Assembly (NCBI GenBank): GCA_035656635.1
Contig: DASRSD010000071.1
Location: forward strand, 1-37,721
From: Pirellulales bacterium
Lineage (GTDB): Bacteria > Planctomycetota > Planctomycetia > Pirellulales > JADZDJ01
Direction: 5' to 3'
Length of the DNA: 37,721 nt
The translations under genes were made by a program, and so were the position numbers. The notes below the pieces were generated by a model. The model searched no databases and was not told the DNA's origin. It worked only from the letters and a program-made list of their open reading frames with translations. Below, piece by piece: positions 1 to 7,806 of the stretch (position 1 is its first letter; each line of letters begins with the position of its first letter).

Positions 1-392
1 CTCGCTATGCTCGACCCTAGCAACCCTGCCGGCACGAGCCGTGTCGACACTTGTCCCTACCCTCCATCCCCTAATCCCTAACCTCTGATGTATTCGCCAA
101 CAATTCCCATGGGCGGACGTAAATCGGAAGCATTCTGTCCCCCCGCGGCTGTGAATCGCTCGGAAAACTTCGGGCAAACGTCACAGCTTGATGCGCAGAA
201 AGGAGGAGTTTTGTCAGCAAATAAAAAATCCTGAACAGAAGCAAAAACCCCGAACCCACTTCTCGCTTCCTGCGGCGATTGTAAACCAAAATGCCGGAGA
301 ATTGCAAGCAAAAGTTTGCCGCTGCGGCGAGGTCCGGCCTGAGAATTGCGGCTTGAGTTACCAGGGCTTCACAAATTCCAGGGAACCGAACC
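1..392. other. Intergenic stretch, no gene recognised
   Basis: I see no convincing gene here. Open frames on both strands have no recognisable motif and disagree with each other. The last bases before 393 carry an AGGGA that can serve as ribosome binding site for the small gene that follows. The first 90 bases are rich in short CCCTAA/CCCTAC-type words of the kind that litter planctomycete intergenic DNA. Confidence 0.5.
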
Positions 393-545
393 ATGATTCG
401 CAAGCTAAGTTCCGGACATTACCGGCTGTATTCGCGGAAGAAAAATCCGAAAACCGGCAAGCGCCGCAACCTGGGCACGTTCAACAGCCGAGCCGCGGCC
501 CAAAAGCATGAACGGGCGGTGCAGTTTTTTAAGCGCGGCGGATAA
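393..545 (+). CDS. Small basic conserved protein (50 aa), Arm-DNA-binding-like
   Basis: This 50-residue frame starts MIRKLSSGHYRLYSRK, continues with NPKTGKRRNLGTFNSRAAA and ends in HERAVQFFKRGG. It is strongly basic, with about a third Lys/Arg/His. The pattern of a short strand, a basic turn (PKTGKRRNLGTF) and a closing helix (SRAAAQKHERAVQFF) resembles the three-strand-plus-helix Arm/AP2-like DNA-binding fold at the N-terminus of tyrosine recombinases, here standing alone. I recall very similar small proteins in many unrelated bacteria, but their function is unknown to me. AGGGA lies about eight bases before the ATG. The gene converges on hppA with only seven bases between the stops. No recombinase lies beside it, so a DNA- or RNA-binding housekeeping role is more likely than an integrase remnant; that is inference. 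Confidence 0.75.
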   Translation: MIRKLSSGHYRLYSRKKNPKTGKRRNLGTFNSRAAAQKHERAVQFFKRGG

Positions 546-552
546 CGAACCG

Positions 553-3162
553 TTAGTTATCGGCCATTTCAGGCGTATCGCGCTTCGATTGCCACACAGC
601 CCAAATGAGCGCCACGGCGCTGACCACGACCGCGATCCAGAAGAAGCCGTCGAGCGGTTTCACTTCCAGGCCGGTCACGCCCAAACCCTGTAGCACCCCA
701 ATGGCGTTCTTATCATAGGGCAACACCAGGGCGATAATCAGCAGGCTGACCATGTTCATCACTTTAATGAGTGGATTGATGGCCGGGCCTGCGGTGTCTT
801 TGAGCGGATCGCCCACTGTGTCACCAGTAATGGCGGCCTTGTGCTTTTCGCTCCCCTTGCCGGTGTTCTTTTCCATGTCGCGTGGTTCGTCTTCGACGGT
901 TTTCTTGGCGTTATCCCACGCGCCGCCGGCGTTGGCCATGAACACGGCCAGCAACTGGCCTGACACGATGATGCCGGCCAAAAATCCAGCCAAGCCGATG
1001 ACGCCCAAGCCGAAGCCAACGATGATGGGCACAAATAGCGCGAGCAGACCGGGTCCGACGAGTTCTTTTTGCGCCTCGCCGGTGCAAATGGCCACCACGC
1101 GGCCGTAGTTGGGCTTTTTCTTTCCTTCCCAAATTTCTTTATCGCGGAATTGCGCGCGGCACTCTTTTACAATTAAAAATGCCGCCCGGCCGACGGCGCG
1201 GATGGTCATCGAACTGAACAAGAACGGCACGGCGCCGCCGATGAGCAGGCCGATGAACAGCGTCGGGTTGGAAACGGTGAGCATGGCCGCGACGCCGTGA
1301 TACACGGTCTCGGGAATGCCTTTATCTTCCCCTTTGCCACCGGAGCCGATGGTGACAATGAAACTGCTGAACAGCGATACGGCCGCAATCACGGCGGAGC
1401 CAATCGCAATACCCTTGGTGATGGCCTTGGTGGTGTTGCCCACCGCGTCGAGGTCAGCCAAGGTTTGGCGCGCCTCTTTGTATTTGGCTTCGCCCATGGC
1501 GGCTTTATCGTAACCCATTTCGCCAATGCCGTTGGCGTTGTCGGCTACGGGACCGAACACGTCCATCGAAATGGTGTTGCCCGTCAGCGTAAGCATGCCG
1601 ATGCCGCACATCGCCACGCCAAACGCAATGAAGGTGGGCGTGGTGCCGGAATAAACCAGAGCGCTAGCCATAATGGCAGCCGCAATAATGAGCACGGCAG
1701 CCACGGTGCTTTCGTAACCGACGGCAAAACCTTGAATGATGTTGGTGGCGTGGCCGGTTTGACAACTCTTGGCTAAACTTTTCACCGGCGAGTATTCCGT
1801 GCCAGTGTAATACTCCGTGCATTTGTTCAAAAGCACGGCGAGAATGATGCCAATCAGGCACGTCCATGCCGGACGCATGTCGAGGCCGGCCACGCCGAAT
1901 GTCGCCCACATAGGCAGGCCAGCGGTGACGTTATCGGCGGTAGCTCCAGGAAAGCCAGGAACCGCCTGTGTGTATTGCTGCAAATAAGCGGGCTCGAAAT
2001 GCAGGTACAACAAACCCAAACCCATGAAGCCGACAATGCTGAGAATTGAGCCAATGATGAAGCCGCGGTTGACGCTTTTCATGGCTTCCGCGGCGGTGCC
2101 TTTGTCGCCCGCCTTCACGCTGTACGTGCTAATGATGCTGGCCACGACGCCGATGGCCCGCACCAACAAAGGAAAAATTACCCCTTTGTGGCCGAAGCTG
2201 GCGATGCCCAAAATCATGGCGGCGACAATCGTAACTTCGTAGCTTTCAAAAATGTCGGCCGCCATGCCGGCGCAATCGCCGACGTTGTCTCCCACGTTGT
2301 CGGCAATGGTGGCGGCGTTGCGCGGATCGTCTTCGGGAATGCCGGCTTCCAGCTTGCCGACTAGATCAGCGCCGACGTCCGCGGCCTTGGTGTAAATACC
2401 TCCACCGACACGCATGAACAAAGCCAGCAGCGTGCCGCCGAAGCCGAAGCCGAGCAGCGCTTGATAGGCGTTTTCGCCATATGCCAGGAAGATGATCGAG
2501 CCGCCGAGCAAACCTAGGCCATCGGTCAACATGCCCGTAACGGTGCCGGTGCGATAACCCAATTGCAATGCGCCGCCGAAGCTATCGCGTGCGGCAGCGG
2601 CCACTCGCAAGTTGCCGACGGTGGCCAATCGCATGCCGAAAAAGCCGACCATCGCGGAAAACGTGGAGCCAACCAAAAACGCAATGGCCCGCCCCCAAGA
2701 GATTTCTGGCGGCGCTCCGGAAGATTGCGCTGCAAAATACAGTGCCACAGTAATAATCACAATCAGCACGCCGACCACGCGAAACTGCTTGAACAAATAA
2801 GCATCGGCTCCTTCACGCACGGCATGTGCAATTTCCTGCATGCGGGGAGTGCCTTGATCGGCTTTCTTCACCTGGCCGACCAGCATCAACGCATACAACA
2901 ACCCCGCCAGCGCGACGCCGACGTTCACTAATAGCAGAGTTTTTTCGACCGTGCTGAATTTGTCACTGGTCAATGGTTCCCAGAGCACAATGCCGCTGCC
3001 TTCGGCAGTAGCCGTTGGGCTGCCAACGGTGTCTGGCGCGGGTGGACCAGGTTGTGGCTGGGCATGGGCCGCACCTCCCGTCGCCAGCCACATGGCGCCA
3101 ACCAATAGACCCACGACAAATAAAACCAACACCAGTAGCGGAAGCGGCTTGCGATTCATCAT
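553..3162 (-). CDS. hppA: Membrane-bound H+-translocating pyrophosphatase, K+-independent type
   Basis: The enzyme splits pyrophosphate and pumps protons across the membrane. The 869 residues give many hydrophobic segments. The substrate site is seen in GGGIYTKAADVGADLVGK (about 253-270), EDDPRN (277-282) and DNVGDNVGDCAGM (288-300), with a second acidic cluster near the C-terminus (DNAKKTVEDEP, then GDTVGDPLKDTAGPAINPL). The ion-type signature reads GNTTKAITKG (575-584): Lys at 579 where K+-dependent enzymes have Ala, which marks the K+-independent, proton-pumping class. The N-terminus carries an extra signal-peptide-like segment (LVLVLFVVGLLVGAMWLATGGAAHA) and a Pro/Gly/Thr-rich linker before the first core helix near residue 75, making it longer than the usual 670-770. 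Two ATGs are adjacent (3160-3162 and 3157-3159). It stands alone on its strand. Confidence 0.97.
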   Translation of the reverse strand: MMNRKPLPLLVLVLFVVGLLVGAMWLATGGAAHAQPQPGPPAPDTVGSPTATAEGSGIVLWEPLTSDKFSTVEKTLLLVNVGVALAGLLYALMLVGQVKKADQGTPRMQEIAHAVREGADAYLFKQFRVVGVLIVIITVALYFAAQSSGAPPEISWGRAIAFLVGSTFSAMVGFFGMRLATVGNLRVAAAARDSFGGALQLGYRTGTVTGMLTDGLGLLGGSIIFLAYGENAYQALLGFGFGGTLLALFMRVGGGIYTKAADVGADLVGKLEAGIPEDDPRNAATIADNVGDNVGDCAGMAADIFESYEVTIVAAMILGIASFGHKGVIFPLLVRAIGVVASIISTYSVKAGDKGTAAEAMKSVNRGFIIGSILSIVGFMGLGLLYLHFEPAYLQQYTQAVPGFPGATADNVTAGLPMWATFGVAGLDMRPAWTCLIGIILAVLLNKCTEYYTGTEYSPVKSLAKSCQTGHATNIIQGFAVGYESTVAAVLIIAAAIMASALVYSGTTPTFIAFGVAMCGIGMLTLTGNTISMDVFGPVADNANGIGEMGYDKAAMGEAKYKEARQTLADLDAVGNTTKAITKGIAIGSAVIAAVSLFSSFIVTIGSGGKGEDKGIPETVYHGVAAMLTVSNPTLFIGLLIGGAVPFLFSSMTIRAVGRAAFLIVKECRAQFRDKEIWEGKKKPNYGRVVAICTGEAQKELVGPGLLALFVPIIVGFGLGVIGLAGFLAGIIVSGQLLAVFMANAGGAWDNAKKTVEDEPRDMEKNTGKGSEKHKAAITGDTVGDPLKDTAGPAINPLIKVMNMVSLLIIALVLPYDKNAIGVLQGLGVTGLEVKPLDGFFWIAVVVSAVALIWAVWQSKRDTPEMADN

Positions 3163-3175
3163 CTAACATCCCCGA

Positions 3176-3204
3176 AATCTAAAGAATTCTGGTCAATTTG
3201 TCAG
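3176..3204 (-). promoter_or_regulatory. Possible hppA promoter
   Basis: On the minus strand CTGACA (3204-3199) and TAGATT (3181-3176) are 17 bases apart, five and four of six matches to the sigma-70 boxes. The start of transcription would fall only a few bases before the hppA ATG, giving an almost leaderless message, so the match may be chance. The rest of the 3163-3470 gap shows only a small inverted repeat, GAAAAT-CATC-ATTTTC, near 3333-3348. Confidence 0.3.
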
Positions 3205-3470
3205 TTCGTTAATCCGCACACGTTAAAGCACGCCAACCACTTACGTCAAGACGGGCCGGCGGCGACGGCGGCAGGGCCATGCCAGACACATCGGCAGGCA
3301 TCGAAATATAGAACATTTGGCGTTCAATTTGACGTGAAAATCATCATTTTCTGGGCTTCATTTGGCCGTGAACCGCAACCCAAAACGACATCGACGGCAT
3401 AGTGAAAAACGGTTACCTTTCGCGACCTTGGCAGCTATCTGGGTAATGGGAACTGCGTGGAGAACGAGGC

Positions 3471-6400
3471 ATGGATGCGATTTGGCTTTCGGCCGCAATC
3501 TGCGGAACGTGGAAACTTTGCAAACGGCTTGCGATGAGCCTGGCCTGTCTCCTGGCCCTCGGCGCGCTGGCGCTGCCAACAGCGCTGGCCGCTCGCGGCA
3601 GTGGCACAACGGGCTCGGCCAATTCGCGCTCTACTACCGTCGCTCCAGCGGCCGCTGGAAGCACGGCCAACGGCGTCGCTGGAGAAACAGGCAGCGTGGG
3701 GGGCACCAGTATTTCGCAGGCTCAGCCTGCAGTAGCGCCGCCCACCTCCAACGGAACGCCGGGGAACGATTCCAAAACCGACGCCGACAAATCGGACGCC
3801 GGCAATTTCACAGCCGATGCCATTGCCGCACGCATTAAGGAATTGGAAGCCGCCAGCGATGCCGATCAGCCGGATCGCGCCGCGCAATTGGAACTTTACC
3901 GGCAGGCGCTGGACGACTTGAAAAAGACCGACGCGGAAAAAGCCCGCATCACGGAATTGGAAAAGCAGCGCATCGCCGCACCCTATCAATTGGAAATCCG
4001 CCAGCGAGAAAGTGCTGCTAAATCGGCCGGGCAAACCAATACGGCCCCCGCGTTGCCGGCCGGCGCGCCGCTGGATCATTGGGAGCAAATGCTAAGCTCG
4101 GCCGAGCAAGATTTGGAAACTGCCCAGAAAACACTTGCCGCAAAAGAGAAAGAAAAGCAACGGCGAGCCGCGCGGCGTTTGGAAATTCCGCAAGCGATTG
4201 CCGCGGCACGGATCAAGCTCGACGAACTACACCAGGCTGCTTCGGATGCGTCAGCCGCCAGCCCAGATACCTCGGCGATCACCCAAGCGCGGCATGTGGC
4301 CAGGCATGCACGCCGGTTGGCGCTCGAAAGCGAAATTGCGCTGGCGGAAAAAGAACTCCAAGCCTACGACGCCACGGCGTCGGAATTGCTCAGCCTGGAG
4401 CAAGATGAGGCAGCACAGGCCGTGGAGGAAGCGCAACAACGGGTCGCTGCCTGGCAAGAGGCGGTGAACACACGCCGGGAAGCGGAAGCCAATCAGCAAG
4501 TGTCGGAAGCGCATTGGGCGGCGGCGGCGGCGGTGCCGGCCATTCGCCAACTAGCCGAAGACAACAGCGCCCTGGCCGACGAACGGCAGCAACTGGCCAA
4601 GACTGTCGCACAATTGGCCGGCGAGCGCGCAGCCGTCCTGGCCAAGCTCAGCAAAGTCAGCGATCAATTCAAGCAAGCCACCGATAAGCTCAGCGCCACC
4701 GGGTTGACTGAATCGATCGGTCAAATGCTGCTCAAACAGCGCAGCGAGTTGGGCCAGGTGGAAGCCGATCGTCATGCGCTGCGGCAGCGGCAAGATGAAA
4801 TTTCCCGCGTGCAACTGGAACTGTTTGAATTTCAAGAACAGCAGGACGATTTGCGGAACCTGGATTCGCGCGTGAAGGAAATTTGCGGCAGTTTGCCCAC
4901 AGGGACCGAAGTCAAGCCGGACGATGTACACCGCTTGTTGGATACAAAACGCAAATACTTGCAGGCCTTGGTCGAGGACGACAATTCATACTTCAGCGCT
5001 CTGGTTGACGTCGATTCCAAACAGCGCGAGTTGTTGACCAAAGCCGACGCCTTTCGCGATTACATCGACGAGCGCGTGTTATGGATTCGCAGCACGCACC
5101 CGCTGTCGCTGGGCGATGTCGGCAAGGCGGTTGCCGCGGTCGCCTGGTCGGTCAAACCGGCCAATTGGTGGGCTGCTTTGTCGGAATTGGCCGATGGCCT
5201 GCGCGGCAATGTGTTCTGGAGCCTGTTGGCCATCGCCCTGTTTGTGCCCTGGGTATGGGCGCAGCGCCGCTTGAGACAGGCAATTCTCCACTGGGGGCAG
5301 GCGCCGCCAGTGGAGAACAGTTCGCATGGGCATGCCGCGCTTCGCCGGGCCTGCCAGACGGCGGTCGCTACGCTGTTGATCGCTGCCGTGTGGCCGGCCA
5401 TGGTGTGGTTCGTAGGCTGGCTCCTGGTCGGCGGAACCGCGGGCCACGGCGAATTTCCGGAAGCCTTGGGTGCCGCCTTGCAAACCACGGCTTGCGTCTT
5501 GTTGCCGCTGTTGTTGATTCGGCAAATTTGCCGCCACGATGGCTTAGCACAATCGCATTTCGGCTGGCCCGGGGATTTGCTGCTGGCACTGCGTAGGCAA
5601 CTCACTTGGCTGGCGGTTTTCGGTACGCCGGCCATCTTAATCGTCACCATGCTGGAAGCGCAATCGGTCGATGCCTGGAAAGATTCGCTGGGCCGGATCG
5701 CGTTCATTGCCGGTCAATTACTCGCTGCCGGATTTGTGTATGCAGCCCTGAAGCCGCCGTTGGGAACGCTGCACCGCCTGATGGTGTTGCGATCGGATAC
5801 TTGGACCAATCGCTTGGCGCTGCCGATGTTTTTCATCCTGCTGGCTTTGCCTTTGGCGCTGGCGGCCTTGGCGAGCGCAGGCTATTACTACACGGCGCTG
5901 CGGCTGGCCTGTCGGCTGCAAACTACGGTTTGGTTCATTTTGGGGTTGGTAACCGTCCATGCACTGGCCTCGATTTGGCTGACCGGCGTGTATCGTCGGC
6001 TGGCGATCAAAGCGGCGGCCCGCAAAATCAATTCGCTTCAGCCGCTGCATCGACACGCCGGATTCGCCGCTGGCGGCAGTTCGCCGACGCTACACCCATC
6101 GGCTGCCATCTCGCAACCAACGTATGCCATTGATGAAGAAAAAGTTGACGCCCAAACGCACCGGCTGCTGCACAACCTGGCGACTCTGGCTTTGGTTGTG
6201 GGTTTGTGTTGGGTGTGGTTCGATATGTTTCCGGCGCTGCAATTTTTCAACCAAGTAACGCTGTGGCATGATGCCAGCGATTCCAATCATCCCATCGACA
6301 TCACGCTGGCCAACCTGTTGGCCGCCGGCATGATTGCGGCGCTAACGATTGTGGGAGCCGGCAATTTGCCCAGCCTGTTGGAAATTGCAGTTCTGGAGCG

Positions 6401-7127
6401 CGTCGCGCCCGACCACGGCATCCGCTACGCTTTGGTGGCGGTAACACGGTACATAATTGTCGTCGTGGGATTGGCTTTGGCCAGTGCCGCGATTGGCATC
6501 GGCTGGGGTAAGCTGCAATGGCTGATCGCGGCCATGTCGTTCGGACTGGGTTTCGGCTTGCAGGAGATTTTCGCCAATTTTATTTCCGGCCTGATTGTGC
6601 TGCTGGAACGGCCCATTCGCATTGGCGATACGGTCACCGTCGGCGATGTGACCGGCACCGTTTCGCGCATTCAAATGCGGGCCACCACGATTGTCGATGC
6701 CGACCGCAAGGAATTGATTTTGCCCAACAAAGATTTAATCAGCGGCCGGCTAGTGAATTGGACCTTAACCGATTCGGTCATTCGGCTGGTGGTGCGCGTG
6801 GGCGTGGCTTATGGCTCCGATACCGAACAAGCACAGCGCCTGCTGCTGGAAGTGGCTGCCCGCACGCCGGAAGTGTTAAAAACTCCGCCGCCGAAGGCCG
6901 TGTTCATGGGCTTTGGTGAAAAGTCGCTCGATTTTGAGTTACGGGTGTTCGTGGGCCACGTCGACGCGCTATTGCCCGTGCGGCATCAATTAAATATGGC
7001 GATCGACCGCTCGTTCCACGCCGCTAGGGTGGAACTGGCCTTTGCCCAAGCCGACACGTTCGTTCGCCATGTCGAGGAATCGCAAAGGGCACTATCGCAA
7101 CCGGCGGAACAACCCAAAGCGGCGTAG
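3471..7127 (+). CDS. Large MscS-family mechanosensitive channel (MscK/MscM-like)
   Basis: The 1218-residue product is built like the big MscS relatives MscK and MscM of E. coli (about 1100 residues). A signal peptide (KLCKRLAMSLACLLALGALALP region, 16-40) leads into an Ala/Gln/Glu-rich, coiled-coil-prone periplasmic domain to about residue 560. A block of transmembrane helices follows (about 580-1020). The MscS pore helix and beta domain occupy about 1024-1200, with GLGFGLQEIFANFISG, the hallmark PIRIGDTV, and ADRKELILPNKDLI. The role is release of solutes on hypo-osmotic shock; ligand gating is possible in such large members. I keep the start at 3471 because it gives the signal peptide its positive n-region (KLCKR); a later ATG at 3534 would remove it. 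The gene begins divergently from hppA. Confidence 0.93.
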   Translation: MDAIWLSAAICGTWKLCKRLAMSLACLLALGALALPTALAARGSGTTGSANSRSTTVAPAAAGSTANGVAGETGSVGGTSISQAQPAVAPPTSNGTPGNDSKTDADKSDAGNFTADAIAARIKELEAASDADQPDRAAQLELYRQALDDLKKTDAEKARITELEKQRIAAPYQLEIRQRESAAKSAGQTNTAPALPAGAPLDHWEQMLSSAEQDLETAQKTLAAKEKEKQRRAARRLEIPQAIAAARIKLDELHQAASDASAASPDTSAITQARHVARHARRLALESEIALAEKELQAYDATASELLSLEQDEAAQAVEEAQQRVAAWQEAVNTRREAEANQQVSEAHWAAAAAVPAIRQLAEDNSALADERQQLAKTVAQLAGERAAVLAKLSKVSDQFKQATDKLSATGLTESIGQMLLKQRSELGQVEADRHALRQRQDEISRVQLELFEFQEQQDDLRNLDSRVKEICGSLPTGTEVKPDDVHRLLDTKRKYLQALVEDDNSYFSALVDVDSKQRELLTKADAFRDYIDERVLWIRSTHPLSLGDVGKAVAAVAWSVKPANWWAALSELADGLRGNVFWSLLAIALFVPWVWAQRRLRQAILHWGQAPPVENSSHGHAALRRACQTAVATLLIAAVWPAMVWFVGWLLVGGTAGHGEFPEALGAALQTTACVLLPLLLIRQICRHDGLAQSHFGWPGDLLLALRRQLTWLAVFGTPAILIVTMLEAQSVDAWKDSLGRIAFIAGQLLAAGFVYAALKPPLGTLHRLMVLRSDTWTNRLALPMFFILLALPLALAALASAGYYYTALRLACRLQTTVWFILGLVTVHALASIWLTGVYRRLAIKAAARKINSLQPLHRHAGFAAGGSSPTLHPSAAISQPTYAIDEEKVDAQTHRLLHNLATLALVVGLCWVWFDMFPALQFFNQVTLWHDASDSNHPIDITLANLLAAGMIAALTIVGAGNLPSLLEIAVLERVAPDHGIRYALVAVTRYIIVVVGLALASAAIGIGWGKLQWLIAAMSFGLGFGLQEIFANFISGLIVLLERPIRIGDTVTVGDVTGTVSRIQMRATTIVDADRKELILPNKDLISGRLVNWTLTDSVIRLVVRVGVAYGSDTEQAQRLLLEVAARTPEVLKTPPPKAVFMGFGEKSLDFELRVFVGHVDALLPVRHQLNMAIDRSFHAARVELAFAQADTFVRHVEESQRALSQPAEQPKAA

Positions 7128-7169
7128 CAGCGCAGCAGATTCAGCCGTTTATTCTGGCAAAGAGTTTCG

Positions 7170-7199
7170 TTTCCAAAGTATGCGCCGGCGGGCTATAAT
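7170..7199 (+). promoter_or_regulatory. Possible promoter of the toxin-antitoxin pair
   Basis: A perfect TATAAT (7194-7199) lies 18 bases after TTTCCA (7170-7175, four of six matches to TTGACA). Transcription would start about where the GAGG (7206-7209) used as ribosome binding site for the antitoxin ATG at 7217 begins, so the leader would be very short. The -10 box is good; the rest is weak. Confidence 0.35.
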
Positions 7200-7216
7200 G
7201 ACGAAGAGGTTATGCG

Positions 7217-7435
7217 ATGACCACGTTACTACAAGAAGCAATCGATGCGATGGCAAAGCTTCCCCCTGACGATCAGAATGCCATTGCCGCACTGATTCTC
7301 CAAGAACTTGCCGACGAACAACGCTGGCAAGAAAGCTTTTCACGCTCGATCGACGTGCTGGCCAAATTAGCCGAAGAAGCAAAGCAAGAAATTCGCTCCG
7401 GCAAAGTGCGAAACGTGGGCTTCGACGAGCTATGA
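7217..7435 (+). CDS. Antitoxin of a type II toxin-antitoxin pair
   Basis: A 72-residue acidic, helical protein that reads MTTLLQEAIDAMAKLPPDDQ, then AIAALILQELADEQRW, and ends KVRNVGFDEL. The central helix followed by an E/D-rich tail is typical of small antitoxins whose C-terminus wraps the toxin. Proteins of this layout, with a PxxxQdaIAalIL-ELxDE-xW core, are common antitoxin partners of RelE/ParE-type toxins in planctomycetes and cyanobacteria. The stop overlaps the start of the downstream toxin by four bases (ATGA), so the two are translationally coupled. GAGG lies seven bases before the ATG. Self-repression of the operon is expected from the class but no clear operator is seen. Confidence 0.75.
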   Translation: MTTLLQEAIDAMAKLPPDDQNAIAALILQELADEQRWQESFSRSIDVLAKLAEEAKQEIRSGKVRNVGFDEL

Positions 7436-7701
7436 ATTCCCGGGTTACCGAAGGGTTCGCGGCTCTTTTCTCAAAACTGCCGGATGCAGTAAAAGAACAA
7501 ACACGAAAAAGCTATCATTTTTGGCGGCAGAACCCGGCGCATCCAAGTTTGCACTTCAAACGAATCGAGGGCCAAGAGCAACTTTATTCAGTGCGGGTTG
7601 GACTGGGATGGCGTGCAGTTGGACTGCTGGAAAACGATACAATCACGTGGCACTGGATTGGCTCGCACGCTGATTACGATAAACTTCTGAGGCGACACTG
7701 A
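7432..7701 (+). CDS. RelE/ParE-superfamily toxin
   Basis: This 89-residue basic protein matches the RelE/ParE toxin fold: an N-terminal helical hairpin (ALFSKLPDAVKEQTRKSYHF) followed by the sheet PSLHFKRIEG, YSVRVGLGWRAVGLLEND, TITWHWIGSHADYDKLLRRH. The Ser-Val-Arg-Val strand and the closing W-I-G-S-H-x-x-Y-D-K-L segment are the family pattern. RelE members cut mRNA in the ribosome while ParE members poison gyrase; which applies cannot be read from the sequence. The ATG overlaps the antitoxin stop, and the order antitoxin-toxin is the usual one. A large hairpin follows 48 bases after the stop. Confidence 0.82.
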   Translation: MNSRVTEGFAALFSKLPDAVKEQTRKSYHFWRQNPAHPSLHFKRIEGQEQLYSVRVGLGWRAVGLLENDTITWHWIGSHADYDKLLRRH

Positions 7702-7749
7702 TGACTGCGACGCAAATGGATTGCCGGCCACTCACAATGATGGCATGAC

Positions 7750-7806
7750 CGGCCGCTGAATTAGTGCGTCTTGCGGCGTTACAAGTTGCAGATTATTCAG
7801 CGGCCG
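7750..7806. terminator. Hairpin between convergent toxin and ppx genes
   Basis: CGGCCGCTGAAT (7750-7761) and ATTCAGCGGCCG (7795-7806) form a perfect 12-bp inverted repeat around a 33-base loop. The right arm includes the ppx stop codon. Lying between two convergent genes, it probably serves as a two-way transcript end or 3' stabiliser. There is no T-run, so a classic Rho-independent mechanism is not shown. Confidence 0.5.

Noticed and set aside
71-403. 110-codon minus-strand frame at the left end
   Set aside because: No motif, no ribosome site, and it overlaps the leader of the small gene at 393; composition resembles random translation.
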